DNA from: Nocardia arthritidis
GTDB lineage: Bacteria; Actinomycetota; Actinomycetes; Mycobacteriales; Mycobacteriaceae
Length of the DNA stretch: 64,000 bases
Reading direction: 5' to 3'
Assembly: GCF_011801145.1 (NCBI RefSeq)
Contig: NZ_CP046172.1
Span: 5,208,001 to 5,272,000, forward strand
A model generated the notes under the pieces. The model saw only the letters and a list, made by a program, of their open reading frames with translations, was not told the DNA's origin and ran no database searches. Numbering within the stretch: position 1 is the first letter of the stretch; each line of letters opens with the position of its first letter. The position numbers were made by a program, and so were the translations under genes. This document shows, piece after piece, positions 9,744 through 17,387 of this stretch.

Positions 9744-10228
9744 CGCTCGGCTACCACCACTATCTGCGCTGGCTCTACCGCACGGGGCGGCCGAATCTCT
9801 TCGCCCGCATCCAGAATCACTGGTCGGCAAGGTTTTTCGCCGCAGGCATCTGGCCGCGCCGGGTGGCCGCGCTCGGCATAAGTGGCCGCCGCAGCGGCCG
9901 GACGATCTGGTTCCCGGTGGTGATCACCGAATTCGAGGGCGCCCGCTACATCGTGTCGATGCTCGGCGACAAGGTCAACTGGGTGCGCAACCTGACCGTC
10001 GCCCACGGACATGCCGAGCTGCGGCACGGCATACGGGAGAAGGTCTGCCTGGTTCCCGTCCCACCGGAACAGCGCGCGCCGATCCTCTGGCGTTACCTGG
10101 AGGTCGCGCCGGGCGCGCGGCCGCACATTCCGGTCGCGCCGAATGCCGCACCCGCCGAATTCGAGCGAATCGCGGCCGATTATCCGGTGTTTCGTATCGA
10201 ATCCGAAGTGCCAGGGGCGCAGCGCTGA
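9740..10228 (+). CDS. Ddn-like deazaflavin (F420)-dependent nitroreductase family protein
   Basis: This 162-residue protein belongs to the Ddn/DUF385 split-barrel family: LGISGRRSGRTIWFPVVI followed by MLGDKVNWVRNLTVAHGHAEL gives the typical cofactor-binding core. These proteins bind F420H2 and reduce quinones or nitro compounds. The start ATG overlaps the stop of the glycosyltransferase gene (ATGA), implying one transcript. The sequence ends shortly before the convergent CBS-domain gene. Substrate not predictable. Confidence 0.8.
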   Translation: MTLGYHHYLRWLYRTGRPNLFARIQNHWSARFFAAGIWPRRVAALGISGRRSGRTIWFPVVITEFEGARYIVSMLGDKVNWVRNLTVAHGHAELRHGIREKVCLVPVPPEQRAPILWRYLEVAPGARPHIPVAPNAAPAEFERIAADYPVFRIESEVPGAQR

Positions 10229-10272
10229 ACTCCTGCTCGGCGCGACCGGGGCCGCGGATCGATGGCGGCGCT

Positions 10273-10728
10273 TCACGACCCGCCCCCATCGCCCGATAAC
10301 GGAAGATGCTGTGCGCAAACGGCTTCCACGAATTCACCGACCACCTGTTCGGGCAGTCTGCGCGCCAGGTCGGCCTCGGTGATGATGCCGACCAGTTTGC
10401 CGCGCTCGGTGACCGGGAGCCGCCGGATCTGCATCCGCTGCATCAGCTCCATCGCGTCCGCCAGCTCGGTCGCGACGTCGACGGTGTACAGCGCGGCGGC
10501 GCCCTGGGCCAGCTCGCCGGCGGTGGTCGACTTCGGATTCTGGCCGAGGGCAACGCATTTCACGACGATATCGCGGTCGGTGACGATGCCGACCGGATGT
10601 CCCTCGCCGTCGCAGATCGGCAGCGCGCCGATATCGAGCGTGCGCATCCGTTCGGCGGCGGCGGCCATGGTGTCGCGCACGCCGATGTGCACCACATCGG
10701 GCTGCATCACGACTTGTGCCGTGGTCAT
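10273..10728 (-). CDS. hrp1: Hrp1-like CBS-domain protein
   Basis: This 151-residue soluble protein is two CBS modules in tandem, close in length and sequence to hypoxic response protein 1 (Rv2626c). Module one contains IGALPICDGEGHPVGIVTDRDIV, module two IRRLPVTERGKLVGIITEADLA. CBS pairs often bind adenosyl ligands, although none is firmly known for Hrp1. The start ATG is preceded by AGGAAGGAAA; the frame extends 20 codons further upstream without a binding site. It is transcribed divergently from the GH65 cluster across DosR-like sites, consistent with hypoxic control. Confidence 0.88.
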   Translation of the reverse strand: MTTAQVVMQPDVVHIGVRDTMAAAAERMRTLDIGALPICDGEGHPVGIVTDRDIVVKCVALGQNPKSTTAGELAQGAAALYTVDVATELADAMELMQRMQIRRLPVTERGKLVGIITEADLARRLPEQVVGEFVEAVCAQHLPLSGDGGGS

Positions 10729-10819
10729 GGCGAGTTTCCTTCCTGCGGAGGATATTTCGATGATTCGACCATCGTCGCGACCGCACACCCGCCGCGACTA
10801 GGGAAGAAGGTCGCCGTTC

Positions 10820-10863
10820 GCCGGGATGGATGATTCGGAATTCCTGGTGACAAAGGTCCTCGG
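10820..10863. promoter_or_regulatory. DosR-box-like sites between hrp1 and the GH65 cluster
   Basis: GGTGACAAAGGTCCTC at about 10846-10861 is a good match to the DosR palindrome (GTGAC-N4-GTCCT core). A weaker GGGATGGATGATTC at 10823-10836 is offset by 24 bases. Both lie in the divergent promoter region. Confidence 0.5.
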
Positions 10864-10951
10864 CGGCCACGCACTTCCTGCCCTGGCCCGCCGCGGCGGC
10901 CGGGCGCACAGTTGCCGGTACCGACGTCGAACGGATGCGAGGCGATGAACG

Positions 10952-11044
10952 ATGATGGATATGTCCACCGACCTGGGACGGTTCCTGCACATGATGATGA
11001 TGTGTCTGCACATGATGGGCGTGTTGCCGCCGATGCGGATGTGA
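10952..11044 (+). CDS. Met-rich small ORF (30 aa), possible leader or micropeptide
   Basis: This short frame encodes 30 residues, of which 12 are Met, with two His and one Cys clustered as LHMMMMCLHMMG. A GAGG ribosome binding site lies nine bases upstream of the first of two adjacent ATGs. Its stop codon TGA overlaps a GTG that is in frame with the GH65 gene (ATGTGA), the usual geometry of translational coupling. The Met/His/Cys pattern suggests soft-metal binding or a short membrane-active peptide; this is inference. The competing explanation is that the GH65 gene starts upstream in another frame, but that extension is low-complexity and unlike the family. Confidence 0.45.
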   Translation: MMDMSTDLGRFLHMMMMCLHMMGVLPPMRM

Positions 11045-13113
11045 CCTTCGCACAGGTCGCGCCGCGGTCGGCTCGGACCGAGGAACGGTTCGACCCGGCC
11101 TGGTCTATCGTGGAGGAACCCGGAAACACTTTGCGCCGCAGGGTGTCCGAGGCTCTCTTCACGATCGGGGACGGCGGTGTCGCCACCCGCGGCTCGGTCG
11201 AGGAGGACGGACCGGATACCGCGCCCGGTGTGCTGGTCAACGGCGTGTACACCGGAACCGGTCCCGAACAGCATCTGCTCGACTGCCCACGCTGGACCGG
11301 CCTCACCATCGATCCGCCGATCGACGCCGACGAACGCGTCCTCGACCTGCGCGACGGCGTGCTGTACCGCCGCGAACCGGGCGGCGACTTCCGGAGCCTG
11401 CGCTTCGCCTGCGCGGACCGCCCCGGCGTTGCCGTACTGCGCGCGGAGGCCGCCCCCGGGCGGCTGGCACCGGACCCCATGCTGGAACCCGCGCCGAGTT
11501 CGACGGACACCACCACAACGACCGTCGGCGAGGATCAAAGCCTCTGTCTGCGAACGGAATCCAGCACCGGTGGGGTCGTCGTGGCGGTCGCTGCCCAGCG
11601 GGTTACCGACGAAGCCACGCACCGCCGGGTCGACCGTATCGTCGCCTATCAGGCCCGGCCCGGCATACCCGACCGCTTCGCGTCCGCTCGGGAGCTCGGT
11701 GTCGACCGGCTGCTCGCTGCCCACCGAGCCACCTGGGCGCACCGCTGGGAGCAGGTCGGCATCGATCTCCCCGACGACCCCGAAGTCGAACTCGCCGTGC
11801 GGTTCTCACTCTTCCAACTGTGGAGCAACACGAACGCGCACGGCGAATCGGCGGTCGGTGCGCGCGGGCTGTCCGGCCCGGGCTACCGCGGCCACGTCTT
11901 CTGGGACGCCGATATCTTCGTCCTGCCCGCGATGGCGAGCATCGATCCCGACGCGGCGGCGGCCATGCTCGCCTATCGGTTGCGCGGGCTGCCCGCCGCC
12001 AGGGCCAGAGCCCGCGCGGAAGGCGCACGGGGAGCACGGTTTCCGTGGGAGTCGGCCGCCGACGGCACCGATGTGACGCCGCGCAACGGCTACCTCGGCG
12101 GGGTGCCGGTACCGATACTGACCGGCACCCAAGAGGAGCACATAACCGCCGATATCGCCTGGGCGGCAGACCATTTCGCGGAGTGGACCGGCCGCCTGGA
12201 CTGGCTCGGCACCGAAGGCCGCGAGCTGCTCACCGACACCGCCCGCTACTGGGTGTCCCGGTTCCGGCTCGATCCGGACGGCCGCGCCCACCTCGACGAC
12301 GTCATCGGACCCGATGAATACCACGAATCGGTGTGCGACAACGCCTTCACCAATGTGCTCGCCCGCTGGAACCTGCGCCGCGCCGCCCGGCTCGAACCGC
12401 GCGACGCGGCCGAGGCCGCCGAATTCGCGGCCTGGCGGTGGCTCGCGGAACGCGTTGTCGACCAACATCATCCGGACGGCCGCTACGAACAGTTCACCGG
12501 ATACTTCGATCTGGAGCCGCTGCTGGCCGCCGAGGTCGCGCGGCCACCGGTCGCCGCCGATGTCCTGCTCGGCCAGGCCCGAGTGGCCGGATCCCAGCTC
12601 ATCAAACAACCCGATGTGCTGATGCTGCACCACCTGATTCCGGAGGAGGTCGATTCGCTCGCCGCGAACCTCGATTACTACGGCCCGCGCACCACGCACG
12701 GTTCCTCGCTGTCCCCCGCCATCATGGCGGCGCTGCTGGCCCGGGCCGGACGCCCGCACGCCGCGCTGGACATGCTGCGCCGCGCCCTGCGGATCGATAT
12801 GGACGATCACACCGGAACCACCGCGGCGGGCCTGCATCTCGCCGCACTGGCCGGGGTGTGGCAGGCGATGCTCACCGGATTCGCCGGTATCCGGGTGCGA
12901 GACGGGGTATTGCGTATCCGCCCCGCATTGCCCGGCGGCTGGGGACGATTCGGTATCGCCTTCGGCTGCCTCGGCAGATGGGTCCGGCTCGACATCGGCC
13001 GGGACGGCGTCGGCATCCGCTGCGACGGTCCGCTGACCGTCGCGGTGGACGATGCGCCCCCGATCCTGGTGTCGGGCGAAACCTGGTGTGCCACAAAGCG
13101 ACAGGGAGTCTAG
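11041..13113 (+). CDS. Glycoside hydrolase/phosphorylase family 65 protein (OtsB1 C-terminal-like)
   Basis: This protein of about 690 residues is a GH65 enzyme, a family that hydrolyses or phosphorolyses alpha-glucosides such as maltose, trehalose and kojibiose. Core landmarks in order are YRGHVFWDADIFVLPAM, FPWESAADGTD, VIGPDEYHESVCDNAFTN (the Glu of PDE is the catalytic acid), IKQPDVLML and TTHGSSLS. The family-typical start is FDPAWSIVEEPG. In M. tuberculosis the DosR-regulated OtsB1 (Rv2006) carries such a domain at its C-terminus; here it stands alone. The GTG start is chosen because it overlaps the stop of the Met-rich ORF; an in-frame ATG at 10945 is the alternative. The next gene follows without a gap. 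Confidence 0.85.
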   Translation: MTFAQVAPRSARTEERFDPAWSIVEEPGNTLRRRVSEALFTIGDGGVATRGSVEEDGPDTAPGVLVNGVYTGTGPEQHLLDCPRWTGLTIDPPIDADERVLDLRDGVLYRREPGGDFRSLRFACADRPGVAVLRAEAAPGRLAPDPMLEPAPSSTDTTTTTVGEDQSLCLRTESSTGGVVVAVAAQRVTDEATHRRVDRIVAYQARPGIPDRFASARELGVDRLLAAHRATWAHRWEQVGIDLPDDPEVELAVRFSLFQLWSNTNAHGESAVGARGLSGPGYRGHVFWDADIFVLPAMASIDPDAAAAMLAYRLRGLPAARARARAEGARGARFPWESAADGTDVTPRNGYLGGVPVPILTGTQEEHITADIAWAADHFAEWTGRLDWLGTEGRELLTDTARYWVSRFRLDPDGRAHLDDVIGPDEYHESVCDNAFTNVLARWNLRRAARLEPRDAAEAAEFAAWRWLAERVVDQHHPDGRYEQFTGYFDLEPLLAAEVARPPVAADVLLGQARVAGSQLIKQPDVLMLHHLIPEEVDSLAANLDYYGPRTTHGSSLSPAIMAALLARAGRPHAALDMLRRALRIDMDDHTGTTAAGLHLAALAGVWQAMLTGFAGIRVRDGVLRIRPALPGGWGRFGIAFGCLGRWVRLDIGRDGVGIRCDGPLTVAVDDAPPILVSGETWCATKRQGV

Positions 13114-13875
13114 ATGAATTCATCCGAGCAATTGCCCCGCGACGCCGTCCGCGGTCCGGCGACCGCGGCAGCACCCTACTATGTGCTGTGCCGCGGCTCG
13201 ACGACCGTCGCCGCGGTGGCGGACGCGCTGGCCGACGTGATCTGCGGCCAGGTCTATCGCCAATCCGGCGACGCGCCCGCCGAGGTCTTCCTGCGCGCGC
13301 TGGCCGACCCGGCCATCGCACTCGGCGTGCTCGCCCGCGATGCCGCGGCCTGGCCGATCGTGCAGGCCACCGCCAAACCGGTTGTGCTTGTGCCGGAGGG
13401 TATTCCGCATTCGGTGATCCAGCGGGTGCTGGTACCGCTCGACGGGACCGAGGAGGCGACCGCCGCGGTCGCCGAGACCGTGCAGCTGTTCCGCACCGCC
13501 GGAACGGAGCTCATCGTGTTGCACGTGTTCGACCGCAAAACCGTTCCGGCGTACTGGGATCAGGCGGCGCACGCCAGGACCGGCTGGGAGGACGAATTCC
13601 TCGCCCGCTACTGCACACCGTACTTCTCCGGCCCGAATCAGAAACTCACGCTCCGCAACGGAGCGCCCGGTGAGACGGTTGTCGATGTCGCCGCCGAATC
13701 CGCCGATCTGATCGTCCTCGGCTGGTCGCAGCAGGTGCGGCCGGGCCGCGCGGAGACCGTGCGGCGCACCGTCGCCGCGGCCACGGTGCCCGTACTGCTG
13801 GTACCGACGTCACCGCACGAGAGGTCTTCCGGCACTGGGACGAACCCTCCCGCGAGAGGTTTCCTCTTATCATGA
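13114..13875 (+). CDS. Divergent universal stress protein (UspA family)
   Basis: This 253-residue protein has one recognisable Usp domain at about residues 100-238, beginning IQRVLVPLDGTEEATAAVAE and ending ADLIVLGWSQQ...VPVLLVPTS. The usual ATP-binding motif G-X2-G-X9-G(S/T) is not intact: the region reads GWSQQVRPGRAETVRRTVA. The N-terminal 95 residues are not a normal Usp repeat. Stress-related regulation is the family theme, but nucleotide binding is doubtful here. The ATG directly abuts the stop codon of the GH65 gene and the last four bases overlap the zinc-ribbon gene, so it belongs to one operon. Confidence 0.75.
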   Translation: MNSSEQLPRDAVRGPATAAAPYYVLCRGSTTVAAVADALADVICGQVYRQSGDAPAEVFLRALADPAIALGVLARDAAAWPIVQATAKPVVLVPEGIPHSVIQRVLVPLDGTEEATAAVAETVQLFRTAGTELIVLHVFDRKTVPAYWDQAAHARTGWEDEFLARYCTPYFSGPNQKLTLRNGAPGETVVDVAAESADLIVLGWSQQVRPGRAETVRRTVAAATVPVLLVPTSPHERSSGTGTNPPARGFLLS

Positions 13876-14060
13876 CCTACACGGCGAATCTCGACTTCGG
13901 CAAGGCGTTCGGCGCATCCCCGGTCTGCCCCGGGTGCGGGGCGGAAGACGTCTTCATAGCGGACGGCCAGAGCGATGTCCTGTTCCGCTGCCGCAATTGC
14001 GGCATGCAGTGGCATGTCCCACACGAATACGAGCATCAGCCCCAGCCGATTGCGGGCTAG
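13872..14060 (+). CDS. Small zinc-ribbon protein
   Basis: This 62-residue protein has two CxxC knuckles, CPGC at about 19-22 and CRNC at about 40-43, the arrangement of a single zinc ribbon. The tail HVPHEYEHQPQP is His-rich. It starts with an ATGA overlap with the preceding Usp gene, making it the last gene of the GH65-Usp transcript. Its role is unknown; small ribbons of this kind may bind partner proteins or nucleic acid. Confidence 0.75.
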   Translation: MTYTANLDFGKAFGASPVCPGCGAEDVFIADGQSDVLFRCRNCGMQWHVPHEYEHQPQPIAG

Positions 14061-14078
14061 GCCCACGATGCTCTCCAG

Positions 14079-15647
14079 CTAGAGCAGGCTTTCCAGGGCG
14101 GCGGTCAGCAGATACGTTGTCTCGTCCGCGATTCGGTGCAGTTCGGCGATGGCCGACTCCGCGAGTCGCGGAGCGACCACGTCCACCGTCGTCTGCCCGG
14201 CCACCGTCCGGACCAGCACGGGATTCGTCAGCAGCGGCACCGCGCCCCGTGCGTCGGCGGCCAGCGCACGACGGACCAGCCGGGACCCGCAGGCCACCAG
14301 CACGGCCTCGTCGGCGTCGCGCCCGTGTCCGGCGGGGTCCAGATCGAGCGTCGTGATCATGTCGAATCCGTGCTCGCGCAACGCATTCGCGATTCGCGGC
14401 ACGGCGGCCGCGAGCGGCTCGCTCATCCGGGCCGAGATCGTCGGCTCCGGTGCGACCGGAATCATCAACTCGATGGTCAGCTCGGATACGGTGTCGATAT
14501 CCTCCGGCGCGATGTGGAAGACCTCGGTCAGCGGTCCGATGGTGCGCATATTCGATGCGCGAACCCACTGTTCCAGCGCCCGATGAGCGGTGTCGATACT
14601 GCCGTATCCGCCGCGATGCCAGGTCCTGGCGACCAGACCCGGTGCGACCGTGCGCACCTCGGTATCGGGCGTCGGCGCGGGCGCCCGCATGATCGGCACC
14701 GCGAAATCGACCGCTACCCGGTCGGAGCCCGGGATCTCGCGGAAGGTAGCCGACGGCGCGCCGACCATCTCCAACCCGGCCGCGTCGACCAGCTCGAACA
14801 GTTCGCGAATACCGGCGATGATGTCGGAATCGTCTCGGCGGCCTGGTATTTCGCGCCGCATCAGCAACTCGGTGTACGCGGTCGCCTCGGCGACACCCAC
14901 CGGGTCGGTGGTTCTGGACAGCACGGATATCGCATCGGCATCCGGAACGACGAGTCGCGCGCCGTCGCGCCGCGACCGACCCGGATGCGCCGACCGGTCT
15001 ATCCCGATCACCGCGGCGAAACCGCCGCCGCTCGCGACGGCGGCGACCTCCTCGACCACGACCGTGCGGGAGGGCAGCACACCGAGCTGCCGTGCTGTCT
15101 CGTAAAGTATTGCGGGAGAGGGCCTTTCAGGCAGCTCCAACTCGGACGCGATCTGCCCGTCGACACACGCGATGAACTCGTGTTCCAGCCCGGTGGCGGC
15201 GAGGATATCCCTGCCGTTCCCGTGCACCGAGTACACGCCCGTCGCGATCCCGGCCTGATGTAGCCGCCGGACCAGCGACATGGTCGACTTCTGTACCGGC
15301 ACACCGCGTTCCAATTGTTCCCCGAGCAGCCGCTGTTCGCGGTTGGCCAGTGCGTGCACGCTTTGCGCGCCCGGCGGATCGGCCGGATCGCCGAGCGGCA
15401 GCGAAATCGACCGCGACGCCAGGAAATGCGTTATCCCATCAAGTCGCGGCTTACCGTCGAAGTAGGTGTGGTAGTCGGCGGCCCGGAACGATCGGCGATC
15501 CGCGCCCGCGCGCCGGGAAAGCACATCGTCGAAGACCTCGCGCCAGATATCGGCGCGCAGGGCGACGGTATCGACGACGACGCCGTCGAGGTCGAATATC
15601 ACCGCATGGTGCACCCACGGATCGATCACGGTCGATATCGTGTCCAT
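14079..15647 (-). CDS. HAD (beta-phosphoglucomutase-like) - GyrI-like - DUF302 triple-domain protein
   Basis: This 522-residue protein fuses three domains. Residues about 10-235 are a HAD domain starting VIFDLDGVVVDT, related to beta-phosphoglucomutases and to the N-terminal HAD part of OtsB1. Its later motifs are altered: the motif III Lys is Arg (ERPSPA) and the acidic pair is EE (VVVEEVAAV). Residues about 250-400 are a GyrI-like ligand-binding domain (LVARTWHRGGYGSIDTAHRAL, then GPLTEVFHIAPEDID). Residues about 405-520 are a DUF302 domain. The start ATG has GAAAGG upstream and is preferred over an in-frame codon 21 residues earlier. It lies just downstream of hspX on the same strand and is probably co-transcribed. 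The function of the combination is unknown. Confidence 0.82.
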   Translation of the reverse strand: MDTISTVIDPWVHHAVIFDLDGVVVDTVALRADIWREVFDDVLSRRAGADRRSFRAADYHTYFDGKPRLDGITHFLASRSISLPLGDPADPPGAQSVHALANREQRLLGEQLERGVPVQKSTMSLVRRLHQAGIATGVYSVHGNGRDILAATGLEHEFIACVDGQIASELELPERPSPAILYETARQLGVLPSRTVVVEEVAAVASGGGFAAVIGIDRSAHPGRSRRDGARLVVPDADAISVLSRTTDPVGVAEATAYTELLMRREIPGRRDDSDIIAGIRELFELVDAAGLEMVGAPSATFREIPGSDRVAVDFAVPIMRAPAPTPDTEVRTVAPGLVARTWHRGGYGSIDTAHRALEQWVRASNMRTIGPLTEVFHIAPEDIDTVSELTIELMIPVAPEPTISARMSEPLAAAVPRIANALREHGFDMITTLDLDPAGHGRDADEAVLVACGSRLVRRALAADARGAVPLLTNPVLVRTVAGQTTVDVVAPRLAESAIAELHRIADETTYLLTAALESLL

Positions 15648-15716
15648 CTCGATGCCTTTCTTCCGGTCCTGCCCATGGGCGGCGGCCGCGACCGCCGCCC
15701 CGGATTCCATTGCCGC

Positions 15717-16148
15717 TCAGGAGGATTTGATCGCGATATGCTTTTCGGCGGGCGCGACCGTCTCGGCGACGGGCACCGAAACGGTGAGGATGCCCTTGTC
15801 GTAGGTCGCGGCGATCTCGTCTTCCTTGGCGCCGGCCGGCAGCGCGACCGAGCGGACGAAGGAGCCGTAGCTGAACTCCGACCGTCCCTTGGTCTCCTGC
15901 CGTTCGCTGCGCTCGGCCTTGATGGTCAGCACACCGTCGCGGACGGTGATAGTGACGTCCTTATCCGGATCCATACCCGGCATTTCGGCGTGCACCAGGT
16001 ACTTGCCATCGGCCATCTCGTCCTCGACCCGGAGCAGCTTGCCCTCCATGACCGGGCGCACGGTCTCGAAGAAGGGGAACCCGGCGAAGAAGTCGGACAG
16101 CTCGGGGAACAGCGACTGGGAGCGGCGATGCGCGGGAAGCAGACTCAT
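15717..16148 (-). CDS. hspX: Alpha-crystallin-type small heat shock protein HspX (Acr)
   Basis: This 143-residue Hsp20 chaperone closely resembles mycobacterial HspX. It has the N-terminal pattern RSQSLFPELSDFFAGFP, then the crystallin core MPGMDPDKDVTITVRDGVLT IKAERSE and the signature GRSEFSYGSFVRSVALP, ending TYDKGILTVSVPVAE. Such proteins hold unfolding proteins as large oligomers during hypoxia and stationary phase. A near-perfect DosR palindrome is 64 bases upstream of the ATG. The order pfkB, hspX and the HAD fusion on the minus strand suggests hspX may lead its own transcript into the fusion gene. Confidence 0.96.
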   Translation of the reverse strand: MSLLPAHRRSQSLFPELSDFFAGFPFFETVRPVMEGKLLRVEDEMADGKYLVHAEMPGMDPDKDVTITVRDGVLTIKAERSERQETKGRSEFSYGSFVRSVALPAGAKEDEIAATYDKGILTVSVPVAETVAPAEKHIAIKSS

Positions 16149-16212
16149 GATTCACTCCATTTATATTGGGAGACTGATACTTTCGATTCGAGCAGAGGTC
16201 CGGTCCGCCCGG

Positions 16213-16232
16213 CTAGGGACCGGGGTCCCGGC
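16213..16232. promoter_or_regulatory. DosR box upstream of hspX
   Basis: The core GGGACCGGGGTCCC is a perfect GGGAC-N4-GTCCC palindrome, 64 bases upstream of the hspX start. The match to the published mycobacterial consensus is strong. Confidence 0.85.
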
Positions 16233-16264
16233 TGCCGGTGTCATTTGTCGTCGCCGCGGTAGCC

Positions 16265-17230
16265 CTAAGTCCGCACGGGTTCGGATCTCCGGTCCTCGGA
16301 TACCGTGCGAACTTCCGCGATAAACGCGTCGACCGTCGAGCGCTGGAATATATCGGTGCCCGGCAGCAGCACGGTCGCGGCAGCGGCGGCGACACCGTAT
16401 TCGCAGGCCGCCAGACAGGACGCGCCGGCGGCCAGCCGATAGGTGAGCGCGCCGATCAGGCTGTCGCCCGCGCACGCGTCGCTGCGCGGCGGCAGCGGCG
16501 GCGGTGGCGCGGAAATCCGGTGGTGCGCTTCCTCGTTCGAATACACCGCGCCGAGCGCGCCGACCGTCGTCACCGCGTGCACCGTCGCGCCGAGATCCAA
16601 CAGATACTCGTTGGCGGCACGGGCCGCGGCGAAGCCGTCGATCGGCGCGCCGATCAGCGCGGACGCCTCCCTGCGGTCGAGCCGGATCAGGAAAGCCCGC
16701 TCGCGCAACACATTTCGCAGCTGCGCGCCGGCGATATCCAGCACGATCCTGGTGTCGTACCGCCGCATCCGTTCGACCAGCTCGGCGCAGAAGTTCTCGT
16801 CGAACCCGGACGGCACGCTGCCGGTGACGACCAGATACGGATAGCGCGGCGCCACCGCGAGTATCGCCTCCATACAGCGCCTGGTATCGGCCGCCGACAG
16901 CGGCGCGCCGTCCGGCACGATGTGAAAGCTGTGGCCGGTGAACTGTTCACCGACGACGAAGGCGTTCCTGGTCTCGGCGCCCACCTCGATGGGTTGATGC
17001 GCGAGTCCTTCCGCGTCGAGCAGCCGGTTCAGCAGCTGCCCGACCTCACGTCCCGCGGTGTGCAGGGCCATCGCGGACCCGCCCAACCGGGTGACGCAGC
17101 GCGCGACGTTGATGCCGCCGCCACCACCGCGTACCGAACGCACCCGCGCCCGGTTCTTCCCCTCGCCGACCAGCCGGTCCACCTCGAAGGTGGTGTCGAC
17201 GGCCGGATTCAGCGTCGCTGTCAGAATCAT
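16265..17230 (-). CDS. pfkB: PfkB-family sugar kinase (Rv2029c-type phosphofructokinase)
   Basis: This 321-residue ribokinase-fold enzyme has the N-terminal signature TLNPAVDTTFEV, the glycine motif VRGGGGGINVARCVTRLGG, and the C-terminal catalytic motif DACAGDSLIGALTY. The expected reaction is ATP-dependent phosphorylation of fructose 6-phosphate or a related hexose phosphate. One oddity is CAGD where most members have GAGD; the catalytic Asp is kept and the anion-hole Gly before it is present, but the first Gly is Cys. Mycobacterial pfkB (Rv2029c) is DosR-regulated and next to hspX, as here. A DosR box lies 83 bases upstream, shared with the divergent acg gene. Confidence 0.9.
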   Translation of the reverse strand: MILTATLNPAVDTTFEVDRLVGEGKNRARVRSVRGGGGGINVARCVTRLGGSAMALHTAGREVGQLLNRLLDAEGLAHQPIEVGAETRNAFVVGEQFTGHSFHIVPDGAPLSAADTRRCMEAILAVAPRYPYLVVTGSVPSGFDENFCAELVERMRRYDTRIVLDIAGAQLRNVLRERAFLIRLDRREASALIGAPIDGFAAARAANEYLLDLGATVHAVTTVGALGAVYSNEEAHHRISAPPPPLPPRSDACAGDSLIGALTYRLAAGASCLAACEYGVAAAAATVLLPGTDIFQRSTVDAFIAEVRTVSEDRRSEPVRT

Positions 17231-17312
17231 GCGATCAGCGTCGGTATTCGGGGGCGGTGCGCCGTAGAGCCGAAGGACCCCGATCGGACGTCATTGGTCG
17301 CGCGACGCCGCG

Positions 17313-17354
17313 ACAGGGACCATCGTCCCCGGAGTACGGGCGCAAGTTCCATAT
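17313..17354. promoter_or_regulatory. DosR box (17313-17332) with weaker second site in the pfkB/acg divergent promoter
   Basis: GGGACCATCGTCCC is a perfect core palindrome centred between pfkB and acg. A second, degenerate GGGCGCAAGTTCC lies 22 bases on toward acg, the usual helical spacing of paired DosR sites. Confidence 0.85.
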
Positions 17355-17387
17355 CGGTCGCGCGCGGATCGGCCGACACTGGCTTGC

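Noticed and set aside
10912..11040. N-terminal extension of the GH65 protein from in-frame ATGs at 10912 or 10945
   Set aside because: The extension is Asp/His-rich and unlike GH65; the GTG coupled to the Met-rich ORF fits better. Kept as an alternative start.
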